A DNA stretch of 5,773 nt from Pseudonocardiales bacterium. Lineage in GTDB: Bacteria > Actinomycetota > Actinomycetes > Mycobacteriales > Pseudonocardiaceae. Location: assembly GCA_013695005.1 (NCBI GenBank), contig JACDBJ010000584.1, positions 1 through 5,773 on the forward strand, given 5' to 3'. This document shows positions 1 through 5,305 of the stretch, piece after piece. Within the stretch, counting starts at the first letter, position 1. Every line of letters begins with the position of its first letter. The translations under genes were made by a program, and so were the position numbers. The notes under the pieces were generated by a model. The model was not told the DNA's origin. It searched no databases and was given only the letters and a program-made list of their open reading frames with translations.

Positions 1-64
1 CGTCAGCGCTGTGCGACCAGCATTGGCGGCACGCTCGCGGCGATCTTGCTGGACCGCCGCCGGG

Positions 65-655
65 TCAGACCGCGGCCGGCTCGGCGGCCAGCCGCTGGAC
101 TACCGGCAGCAGCTCGGTGGCCCGCACGGTCGTGAGGAACACAGCCGCCACGCGGTGCTCGCGGTCGAGCACGATTGTCGACGGCACGGTGTTGCGCGGG
201 TAGCCGCTCAACGCGTCCAGCGACCGCCCGGGCTGGTCGAAGATCGACGGGAACGTGATGCCGCGGTCGCGTACGAAGTCCGCCGCGGCGGACCGGTCGT
301 CCCGCACGTCGATGCCCAGTACCGCGACCCCGGAGGCCTTCGCCGTGTCGTAGACCTGTTGCAGCCCTGGCAGCTCAGCGCGGCAGGGGCCGCACCACGA
401 GCCCCAGATGTTGAGCACCACCACCTGGCCGGTGTAGTCGCCCAGCCCGATCGTCCGCCCTGGCTCCAGCAGGCTCTCGCCGGACAGCGTCCGCAGGGCG
501 CCGCGGGCCGACGCCGGGTCGTAGAAGATCTGGGTCTGCCCGCCGGGCGCCACGAACTGGAAGTCCCCGCCGGTGCTCACCGCGTCGCGCCCGGTGCTGC
601 ACGCCCCGGCGGCCAGCACCGCAGAGATCAACAGCACCAGCCATCGCACGCGCAC
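65..655 (-). CDS. TlpA/ResA-family thiol-disulfide oxidoreductase, predicted lipoprotein
   Basis: A 196-residue protein with a thioredoxin fold, probably anchored outside the cytoplasmic membrane, where TlpA/ResA proteins reduce disulfides, classically in apocytochrome c before haem attachment. Seen: a short Arg-flanked hydrophobic signal (residues 1-18) ending AAGAC, so Cys19 is the likely lipidated residue, although the lipobox lacks the usual Leu at -3; an N-terminal stretch with FVAPGGQTQIFYDP (34-47) that I recall from actinobacterial homologues such as Rv0526; the active site WCGPC (Cys88, Cys91) after a hydrophobic strand; and TVPST with the expected cis-proline (Pro158). The GTG at 655 is chosen because GGGAG lies 10 bases upstream; a GTG two codons later would be 16 bases away. 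In mycobacteria this gene directly follows the histidine phosphatase and precedes ccdA. Here about 650 bases of dead exporter DNA separate it from the phosphatase, so whether it still shares the hemL transcript is unclear. Confidence 0.9.
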   Translation of the reverse strand: MRVRWLVLLISAVLAAGACSTGRDAVSTGGDFQFVAPGGQTQIFYDPASARGALRTLSGESLLEPGRTIGLGDYTGQVVVLNIWGSWCGPCRAELPGLQQVYDTAKASGVAVLGIDVRDDRSAAADFVRDRGITFPSIFDQPGRSLDALSGYPRNTVPSTIVLDREHRVAAVFLTTVRATELLPVVQRLAAEPAAV

Positions 656-665
656 ACCTGCCAGT

Positions 666-670
666 CTCCC
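666..670 (-). promoter_or_regulatory. Ribosome binding site of the TlpA-like gene
   Basis: GGGAG on the minus strand, followed by 10 bases and the GTG at 655. It lies in the short gap after the stop codon of the permease remnant (stop at 681-683) and supports the GTG start over the in-frame GTG at 649. Confidence 0.55.
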
Positions 671-680
671 AGCCCGGCCG

Positions 681-1090
681 TCAGCGCGTCGTACGCCGCT
701 TGAACAGCCAGGTCGCGACGAGGTAGGCGATCAGCGTGATACCGCCGAACCAGACCAGCGCCAGCCACCAGCTGTTGCCGATCGGCGTGCCCAGCAGCAG
801 CCCGCGCACCGTCTCGATCATGGGCGTCACCGGCTGGTTCTCGGCGAATGCGTGCAGCCAGGTCGGCATGGTCTCGGTCGGGACGAACGCGCTGCTCAGG
901 TAGGGCAGGAACAGGACGCGAACGTGTACCCGCTCGCCCCGTCGGGCGTCGACGCCAGCAGACCGAGCGCCGCCGACACCCATGAGATCGCCAGGATGAA
1001 CAGCCCGACCAGGCCGATCACGGCTAGCCACTGCAGCACGTTCGCCGACGTGCGGAACCCCATCAACAGCGAGACGCCGACCACGACGGT
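681..1090 (-). pseudogene. ABC-2 type (DrrB-like) multidrug exporter permease, C-terminal half, frameshifted remnant
   Basis: The C-terminal half of an ABC-2 permease of the daunorubicin-resistance type, split over two frames. The upstream part (about 1090-920) reads TVVVGVSLLMGFRTS, then LAISWVSAALGLLAS and GYTF. The downstream part (917-684) reads VLFLPYLSSAFVPTETMP, then FAENQPVTPMIETVRGLLLG, a last membrane helix and the C-terminus WLFKRRTTR, with a TGA at 681-683. These blocks are typical of the family in this order. The frame changes at 918-919, where one base appears to be missing between the codons for GYTF and VLF. The N-terminal half (start codon, first helices) and the expected partner ATPase gene are absent; recognisable sequence stops near 1090, where the TetR remnant begins on the other strand. 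It cannot make a working exporter. The frameshift could be a sequencing error, but the 5' truncation could not. Confidence 0.82.
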
Positions 1091-1092
1091 CC

Positions 1093-1308
1093 GAGCGGGC
1101 CGCGGCGCAAGCAGGCGCACCAGGAGCCAGCGCCTACAGCCAGCTGCTCGGGCGGCTCATCGACGAGCAGCGCTACCCGGCGCTGAGCGCGGTGCTCGCC
1201 GCCGGCGTGTTCGACGCGTCGACCGACTACACCGACGAGGACTTCTCGTTCGGGCTCGCCCGGGTGCTCGACGGCATCGGCGTGCTCATCAACGCGCGTT
1301 CGAAGTAG
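1093..1308 (+). pseudogene. TetR-family regulator, C-terminal fragment
   Basis: An open frame of about 71 codons ending with TAG at 1306-1308. It carries AYSQLLGRLIDEQRYPAL, then VLAAGVFD, FSFGLARVLDGIGVLI and the end NARSK. This is the ligand-binding C-terminal domain (TetR_C type) of regulators that usually control a neighbouring exporter. No in-frame ATG and no helix-turn-helix region are present: the DNA-binding N-terminal part, roughly two thirds of a normal protein of about 200 residues, is missing. The fragment starts where the ABC permease remnant ends, and the two point away from each other, as in a divergent regulator/exporter pair with its middle deleted. Its stop abuts the stop of the convergent phosphatase gene with no bases between. 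The exact 5' boundary of the homologous part is uncertain by about 30 bases. Confidence 0.75.
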
Positions 1309-1938
1309 TCAGGCGCCGGTGACGGTGGGGTCGCTCGACCCGGCCGGCTCGCTGTAGTTCAGCCCGGCGAACTGCCCGTCCACGAAGTCGAGGCTGGTCA
1401 GCGAGCCGAGCGCACACTCACGGCGCCTGGGGTCGTGCCACAGCCGCTGCCCGAGCAGGTGCCGGCGCAGGGTCCAGATCGGCAGCTGGTGTGAGACGCA
1501 CACGGCCTCGTGGCCCTCGGCGAGCGCGGCGGCGCGCTGCACGGCCGCGAGCATGCGCGTGACGATCTCGCCGTAGGGCTCGCCCCAGGACGGCCGGAAA
1601 GGGTTGCGCAGCTTCCACCAGTTCCGCGGGTTGCGCAGCACGCCGTCGCCCAGCCCGACGCGGGTGCCCTCGAAGAGGTTGCCCGCCTCGATCAGCCCGT
1701 CCTCGGTGATCACCTCCAGGCCGTGCGCGGCGGCGATGGGGGCGGCGGTCTGCTGGGCGCGTTCCAGCGACGAGGCCAGCACGGCGGTGACGTCACGGGC
1801 GGCGAGCGCTGCGGCCACCGCTGTCGCCTGCTTCTCACCCCGCTCGGAGAGGTGGAACCCCGGCAGCCGCCCGTACAGCAGCCCGTCGGGGTTGTGCACC
1901 TCGCCGTGTCGCACCAGATGCACCACGGTCAGCGTCAT
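1309..1938 (-). CDS. Histidine phosphatase family protein (phosphoglycerate-mutase-like)
   Basis: A 209-residue cytoplasmic protein of the histidine phosphatase superfamily. Seen: the RHG motif at the N-terminus (VHLVRHGEVHNP; Arg10, His11 as the phospho-accepting histidine), YGRLPGFHLSERGEKQA (22-38), the second arginine in SSLERAQQTA (Arg60), a probable acid residue in the LIEAGNLFEG segment (Glu84), and the second catalytic histidine in VSHQLPIW (His150). The substrate is unknown; homologues are often labelled phosphoglycerate mutase but generally act as phosphatases on small or unidentified substrates. The ATG at 1938 overlaps the hemL stop as ATGA, which points to translational coupling, and any ribosome binding site within hemL is weak. 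The same hemL-phosphatase pair occurs in mycobacteria (Rv0524-Rv0525), so a link to haem or cytochrome c synthesis is plausible but not proven. A longer reading from further upstream would run through hemL in another frame and is not real. Confidence 0.92.
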   Translation of the reverse strand: MTLTVVHLVRHGEVHNPDGLLYGRLPGFHLSERGEKQATAVAAALAARDVTAVLASSLERAQQTAAPIAAAHGLEVITEDGLIEAGNLFEGTRVGLGDGVLRNPRNWWKLRNPFRPSWGEPYGEIVTRMLAAVQRAAALAEGHEAVCVSHQLPIWTLRRHLLGQRLWHDPRRRECALGSLTSLDFVDGQFAGLNYSEPAGSSDPTVTGA

Positions 1939-3275
1939 ACCGGCCCGTCCGTGCCGAACGGGGCCACCGCGCCTGCCGCGGCAAGGGCCGCAGCCGGCAT
2001 GGCCGCCTCGATCACCTCGAACGCGTCGTCGTCCAGGGCCGCGGAGACGAACCACGACTCGAACGCGCTGGGCGGCGGGTACACACCGGCGTCGAGCAAC
2101 GCGTGGAAGAACGGCGGGTAGCGCCACGTCTGGCTGGCCGCGGCTCCGTCGTAGTCGACGACTTCCTCCTCGGCGAAGAACACCGAGAGCAGGTTGCCGG
2201 CGTACTGCACGCGATGTGGCACGCCCTGGGCGGTCAGCGCGAGCGTGATCAGCTCGCCGAGCCGGGTGGCCGCGCGGTCGAGGGCGAAGTACACGCCGAA
2301 GTCCGCGGTCCGCAGCGTCGCCAGGCCGGCCGCGACGGCCACCGGGTTCCCGGACAGGGTGCCGGCTTGGTACACCGGCCCTTCCGGCGAGAGGTAGGCC
2401 ATCAGCTCCGACCGGCCACCGAACGCCGCCGCCGGCAGCCCGCCGGACATCACCTTGCCGAACGTGTAGAGGTCGGCGGAAACCGGATCGAGCCCGTACC
2501 AGCCTGCCGGCGTCACCCGGAAGCCGGTCATCACCTCGTCCATGATCAGCAGCGCGCCGTAGGACTCGCACACCTCACGCAGCCCGCGGTTGAACCCCGG
2601 CCACGGCGCGACCGCACCCATGTTGCCCGCGGCCGCCTCGGTGATGACGCAGGCGATCTCCGAGCCACGCCGCGCGAATGTGGCCTGCACCGCGTCCAGG
2701 TCGTTGTAGGGCAGCACGACCGTGTCCACCGCCTGCCCACCGGTGACGCCGGGGCTGGCCGCCAGCCCGAACGTGGCGACCCCGGAGCCGGCCTGGGCCA
2801 GCAGCGCGTCCACGTGGCCGTGGTAGCAGCCGGCGAACTTGACCACGACCGGTCGCTCGGTGACTCCACGGGCCAGCCGCACGGCGCTCATCGTCGCCTC
2901 GGTGCCGGAGTTGACGAGCCGGACCTGCTGCACCGGCGGAACCCGGCCGATGATCTCCTCGGCCAGCTCGAGCTCACCCTCGGTCGGCGTGCCGAACGAG
3001 AGACCCTTCTCCGCGGCCCGCTGAACCGCCTCGACCACGGCAGGGTGGGCGTGCCCGAGGATCATCGGCCCCCACGAGCAGACCAGGTCGACGTAGCGGT
3101 TGCCGTCGACGTCGGTCAGCCACGGCCCCTGCCCGGACACCATGAACCGCGGCGTCCCGCCGACGCTGCGGAACGCCCGTACCGGCGAGTTCACCCCGCC
3201 GGGGGTGACCCGGCACGCGCGCTCGAACAGCACCTCGGACTGCAGCGTGCGGCCGCTGGTCGTCGGCGGGGTCAC
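1935..3275 (-). CDS. hemL: Glutamate-1-semialdehyde 2,1-aminomutase
   Basis: A 446-residue cytoplasmic PLP enzyme that converts glutamate-1-semialdehyde to 5-aminolevulinate, the last step of the C5 route from glutamyl-tRNA to tetrapyrroles. Seen: TPGGVNSPVRAF near the N-terminus (24-35), characteristic of GSA aminomutase; SGTEA (123-127) for PLP phosphate binding; CYHGH (150-154); EAAAGNMG (213-220); IMDEVMTGFR (244-253) with Asp246 for the pyridine nitrogen; TFGKVMSGGLPAAAFGG (271-287) with the Schiff-base lysine Lys274; and GTLSGNP (305-311). Length fits the family. The second residue of the EAAAGNMG motif is Ala, where many bacterial homologues have Pro. The start is GTG, with AAGGAG six bases upstream. 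The gene follows the stop of a proline-rich membrane-protein gene by 30 bases with no room for a full promoter in the gap, so it is probably read from the promoter upstream of that gene or from one inside it. The stop overlaps the next start by four bases. Confidence 0.97.
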   Translation of the reverse strand: MTPPTTSGRTLQSEVLFERACRVTPGGVNSPVRAFRSVGGTPRFMVSGQGPWLTDVDGNRYVDLVCSWGPMILGHAHPAVVEAVQRAAEKGLSFGTPTEGELELAEEIIGRVPPVQQVRLVNSGTEATMSAVRLARGVTERPVVVKFAGCYHGHVDALLAQAGSGVATFGLAASPGVTGGQAVDTVVLPYNDLDAVQATFARRGSEIACVITEAAAGNMGAVAPWPGFNRGLREVCESYGALLIMDEVMTGFRVTPAGWYGLDPVSADLYTFGKVMSGGLPAAAFGGRSELMAYLSPEGPVYQAGTLSGNPVAVAAGLATLRTADFGVYFALDRAATRLGELITLALTAQGVPHRVQYAGNLLSVFFAEEEVVDYDGAAASQTWRYPPFFHALLDAGVYPPPSAFESWFVSAALDDDAFEVIEAAMPAAALAAAGAVAPFGTDGPV

Positions 3276-3281
3276 AGCGAG

Positions 3282-3287
3282 CTCCTT
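3282..3287 (-). promoter_or_regulatory. Ribosome binding site of hemL
   Basis: AAGGAG on the minus strand, six bases before the GTG at 3275. It is the clearest Shine-Dalgarno sequence in the window and fixes the hemL start. Confidence 0.8.
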
Positions 3288-3290
3288 CGG

Positions 3291-3318
3291 CAGCCGGGCA
3301 GCCTGTCAGCGCCGGCTG
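3291..3318 (-). promoter_or_regulatory. Inverted repeat across the membrane-protein stop, just before the hemL ribosome binding site
   Basis: CAGCCGG (3291-3297) pairs exactly with CCGGCTG (3312-3318) around a 14-base loop that contains the TGA of the upstream gene. The 3' arm in the transcript ends three bases before the hemL AAGGAG. It could be a weak terminator or attenuator, an RNA-processing or stability element, or a chance pairing in GC-rich DNA. There is no U-tract. Confidence 0.3.
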
Positions 3319-4298
3319 GCCGCGGCGAAGAACGCCGCCGACTTGGGCAGGTACATCAGCACCACGCCGACGATCGACGCCACGATGATGCCGCCCGCGA
3401 CGAGCAACCCGCCTACGGTCTGGTTGTTTCCGCCGACCAGGCCGAGAACCAGCACGATGTCGAAGAGCGCGGTGAGCACCGTGACCACGATGCGCGCCCA
3501 GTTCCGGCCGCGGTAGGCGATCACCGAAAAGACGATGTAGGCAATGGCCAGCAGGAAGAACGACGCGCCGATGACACGCACGATGCCCACGATCGAGCCC
3601 GTCACGTTGAGCTGGTCCCCCAGGGAGCCCAGCGAGGACTCTGAGCCGAATGAGACGACCAGCAGCAGCGCGCCGACTAGACCGGGAAGAACCGCGGCGA
3701 GTATCAGCAGCACCAGCGAGACGTGCATCGCTGGTGGCTTGGACACCGGCCCCGGCGTCGCCTCGGTCAGACCGGCCGGGGGTTGGCTGTACGGGTATGG
3801 GTACTGCCCACCACCGCCGGCGGGATAGGGGTAGCTGCTGCCCTGCTGCTGTTGCTGAGCCTGTTGCTGCTGCTCCCCGGGCAGCGGCGGCCGCTCGGGG
3901 GGTTGAGCGGCGTACTGCGGCTGGCCCGGGTACGGCGGCTGGCCCTGCGGCGGGTACGGCTGGCCCTCGCCTTGGCCCGGGTAGGGAGGTTGCCCCGGGT
4001 ACTGGCCCTGCGGCGGGTACTCCGGCTGGCCCGGGTACTGCGGCTGGCCCTGCGGCGGGTACGGGGGCTGGCCTTGGTACTGCGGCTGCGGCGGGTACTG
4101 GCCGGGGTAGGGAGCCTGCCCCGGGTACATCGGCGTCGCCGTCGGATCCGGCTGCGGCGGGTAGGTCGGCTGGCCGCCCGGTGGCGGTTGGTCAGGCTGG
4201 GCCTGGGTGGCGTCGCTCACGGCACCGTTTGACGGTGCGGGCGGCTGTGCCGACGATTGCGGCGGCTGACCCTGCTGCGGGTCCGGTGGCGTGGTCAC
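3306..4298 (-). CDS. Membrane protein with long Pro/Gln/Tyr-rich repeat tail and four helices
   Basis: Function unknown. From the GTG at 4298 the protein has 330 residues. About residues 1-190 are low complexity: repeats built from YPGQ and YPPQGQP (about 55-130), a glutamine run (143-152) and a Tyr/Pro/Gly stretch (155-175). Four hydrophobic segments follow at about 194-217, 243-261, 269-288 and 295-317. The loop between helices 2 and 3 carries RGRNWAR and the end is AAASRR; both are basic and so probably cytoplasmic, which puts the repeat tail in the cytoplasm. The GTG start is chosen because it gives MTTPPDP, the same beginning as the next paralogue upstream (4437-5183), and because a good promoter ends six bases before it. 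A longer frame exists from 4358 (350 residues; also an ATG at 4334), but those starts would put coding sequence over the promoter. The gene lies 30 bases before hemL on the same strand. It is the most divergent of three tandem relatives. Confidence 0.85.
   Translation of the reverse strand: MTTPPDPQQGQPPQSSAQPPAPSNGAVSDATQAQPDQPPPGGQPTYPPQPDPTATPMYPGQAPYPGQYPPQPQYQGQPPYPPQGQPQYPGQPEYPPQGQYPGQPPYPGQGEGQPYPPQGQPPYPGQPQYAAQPPERPPLPGEQQQQAQQQQQGSSYPYPAGGGGQYPYPYSQPPAGLTEATPGPVSKPPAMHVSLVLLILAAVLPGLVGALLLVVSFGSESSLGSLGDQLNVTGSIVGIVRVIGASFFLLAIAYIVFSVIAYRGRNWARIVVTVLTALFDIVLVLGLVGGNNQTVGGLLVAGGIIVASIVGVVLMYLPKSAAFFAAASRR
3843..3872 (-). repeat. Glutamine-coding trinucleotide tract
   Basis: Ten codons reading QQQQAQQQQQ, written on the plus strand mainly as CTG and TTG triplets. 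It lies inside the membrane-protein gene, between the YPGQ repeats and the first helix. Such CAG/CTG-like tracts change length by slippage, so the number of Gln residues may differ between strains. Confidence 0.7.
3909..4127 (-). repeat. Imperfect repeats coding for YPGQ / YPPQGQP units
   Basis: On the plus strand, blocks such as GGCTGGCCCGGGTAC and GGCCCTGCGGCGGGTAC recur with small changes. They encode alternating YPGQ and YPPQGQ-type peptides. The DNA similarity, not just the amino-acid bias, suggests expansion by recombination or slippage. The tyrosine/proline pattern resembles XYPPX-type repeats known from some eukaryotic proteins; common ancestry is not implied. Confidence 0.75.
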
Positions 4299-4304
4299 CC
4301 GGTC

Positions 4305-4333
4305 ACCGTAGGACCAGCCCGATGGGCTGTCCA
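4305..4333 (-). promoter_or_regulatory. Predicted promoter, leaderless start for the 3306-4298 gene
   Basis: On the minus strand, TGGACA (4333-4328) and TACGGT (4310-4305) are separated by exactly 17 bases. They fit the -35 TTGACA (five of six) and the actinobacterial -10 pattern TANNNT. Six bases follow the -10 before the GTG at 4298, so transcription should begin on or very near the start codon. No convincing Shine-Dalgarno sequence precedes this start, which agrees with a leaderless message. The next paralogue upstream has the same arrangement (5191-5219). Confidence 0.6.
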
Positions 4334-4391
4334 TCGCATCCGGCAGCCTCGCCAGCACCGATGTGGTGACGGTGGCCTGCGTACCGACGCT

Positions 4392-4423
4392 GCTCGGGTC
4401 GGCGTCCCCATACCGACCCGAGC
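4392..4423 (-). terminator. Strong hairpin after the 4437-5183 gene
   Basis: GCTCGGGTCGG (4392-4402) and CCGACCCGAGC (4413-4423) form a perfect 11-bp stem with a 10-base loop, starting 13 bases past the TAA at 4437-4439. No U-rich tail follows, which is common for actinobacterial terminator-like hairpins. Position and strength favour a terminator separating this gene from the next promoter (4305-4333). A protein-binding operator for that promoter is the alternative. Confidence 0.65.
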
Positions 4424-4436
4424 TGGGCTGCCCCGG

Positions 4437-5183
4437 TTACCGCGCCTGCGACTGGGTCAGGTAGGCGTTCGCGGCCGGCCGGAACATGAAGACCATGCCC
4501 GCGATGATCAGTCCAAGCCCGACGACCACGATCAACAACGGAATGATGATGATGAGCACCACGGAGCCGCCGAACGCTCCGCCGATGAGCCCGATCGCGC
4601 CGAGCAGTGCGATCAGCCCGATCAGCAGGAACAGTCCGAGGATGCCGCCACAGACCGCGGCGACGATCCGGCCCCACGCCTTGCCGGCACGCATCATCAC
4701 TGCTCCGTACGCGGCGCCGAGACCGAGCAGCAGCCCGATGATGTTGGAGCCGAGTCCGACGCCGACGCCGGAGGAGGCCGAGCCGATCAATCCAAGGATG
4801 AACAGCAGGACCAGCAGCCCGGCCAGCGCCATCCACATCAGGAACGAGATCTGGATGTCTTTGGGGACGCCGCTGGGTGCGGCGACCTTGAAGGCGTCGG
4901 CGCCCGGCCAGAGCTCTTCAGCAGAGGGCGTACCGCCGGGCTGCTGGTAGCCCTGCTGCTGGTAGCCGGGCGGCGGGCCCTGCTGGTAGCCCTGGGGTGG
5001 GTAGCCCTGCTGCTGGTAGCCGGGCGGTGGCCCCTGGTCGTGTCCGGGCGGTGGCCCCTGCTGGTAGCCGGGCGGCGGGCCCTGCTGGTAACCGGGCGGC
5101 GGGGGTGGCGGGTGTTCAGATGGAGGAGGCTGCTGTTGACCCGGCTGCTGGCCCTGCCACTCCGGGTCGGGAGGAGTCGTCAT
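4437..5183 (-). CDS. Membrane protein with GPPPGYQQ octapeptide repeats and four helices
   Basis: Function unknown; 248 residues. The N-terminal 85 residues begin MTTPPDPEW and contain five near-identical eight- or nine-residue units of the form PPPGYQQG (28-35, 36-43, 44-51 with HD for YQ, 52-60, 70-78) with GYPPQGYQQ inserted (60-68). A short soluble linker with LWPGADAFKV follows (91-100), then four hydrophobic segments at about 113-134, 143-163, 173-200 and 207-233. The loop between helices 2 and 3 is MRAGKAWGR (164-172), basic and so probably cytoplasmic, as is the C-terminus after FRPAANAY. The repeat tail would then also be cytoplasmic. The protein is clearly a paralogue of the partial gene just upstream (5306 onward): they share PK..Q..FL.W.ALAGL, MRAGK..GR..AAVCGG.LG and GMVFMF.P...AYL. 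The ATG at 5183 has no clear Shine-Dalgarno sequence and lies seven bases after a predicted -10. A hairpin follows the TAA stop. Confidence 0.9.
   Translation of the reverse strand: MTTPPDPEWQGQQPGQQQPPPSEHPPPPPPGYQQGPPPGYQQGPPPGHDQGPPPGYQQQGYPPQGYQQGPPPGYQQQGYQQPGGTPSAEELWPGADAFKVAAPSGVPKDIQISFLMWMALAGLLVLLFILGLIGSASSGVGVGLGSNIIGLLLGLGAAYGAVMMRAGKAWGRIVAAVCGGILGLFLLIGLIALLGAIGLIGGAFGGSVVLIIIIPLLIVVVGLGLIIAGMVFMFRPAANAYLTQSQAR
4950..5102 (-). repeat. Tandem repeats coding for PPPGYQQG units
   Basis: On the plus strand, variants of CCCTGCTGGTAGCCGGGCGG recur about every 24 bases, giving the octapeptide PPPGYQQG with small changes and two inserted codons. The 24-base period is well kept at 5031-5102. 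Such arrays vary in copy number. Confidence 0.8.
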
Positions 5184-5190
5184 TCGCGGA

Positions 5191-5219
5191 ACGGTATGGC
5201 CGCGGGCATCACCTGTCCA
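5191..5219 (-). promoter_or_regulatory. Predicted promoter, leaderless start for the 4437-5183 gene
   Basis: On the minus strand, TGGACA (5219-5214) and TACCGT (5196-5191) are separated by exactly 17 bases, followed by seven bases and the ATG at 5183. The start site is expected at the A of the ATG or one base before it. The -35 is identical to that at 4328-4333 and the -10 differs by one base, while the spacers do not resemble each other. Confidence 0.6.
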
Positions 5220-5274
5220 CGGTCCAGCGGCAAAAGGCCCCGTCGGATGTCGTGGCTATCACCCCTGGTGGCAA

Positions 5275-5297
5275 CGCTGCGGCCAACAGGCGCAGCG
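5275..5297 (-). terminator. Hairpin after the partial gene at 5306
   Basis: CGCTGCG (5275-5281) and CGCAGCG (5291-5297) form a 7-bp stem with a 9-base loop, eight bases past the TGA at 5306-5308. No U-tract is present. It is a possible terminator for the first membrane-protein gene, weaker than the one at 4392-4423; chance pairing is possible in GC-rich DNA. Confidence 0.4.
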
Positions 5298-5305
5298 GCC
5301 GCGGG

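Noticed and set aside
11..703. Open frame of 230 codons on the plus strand opposite the TlpA-like gene
   Set aside because: Arg/Pro/Gly-rich shadow of the opposite frame; the minus strand has a signal peptide, WCGPC and a ribosome binding site.
1080..1135. Insertion-sequence end or attachment site at the tetR/permease junction
   Set aside because: I see no transposase sequence, clear terminal inverted repeat or target duplication; a plain deletion explains the junction.
573..1322. Open frame of 249 codons on the plus strand through the remnant region
   Set aside because: No family resemblance; the TetR-like sequence in this stretch lies in a different plus-strand frame.
1939..2571. Extension of the phosphatase frame upstream to a 420-residue protein
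   Set aside because: The extra 211 residues are hemL read out of frame; the RHG motif belongs close to the N-terminus, and the ATGA overlap gives a natural start at 1938.
2103..3644. Open frame of 513 codons on the plus strand opposite hemL
   Set aside because: Its translation is rich in Arg, His, Gln and Gly with no recognisable motif, and it lies antisense to hemL, whose active-site motifs are intact. Long antisense frames are normal in GC-rich coding DNA.
3909..5102. Repeats considered as a CRISPR array
   Set aside because: The units are short, adjacent, in frame and translate into regular peptide repeats within genes; there are no unique spacers of uniform length.
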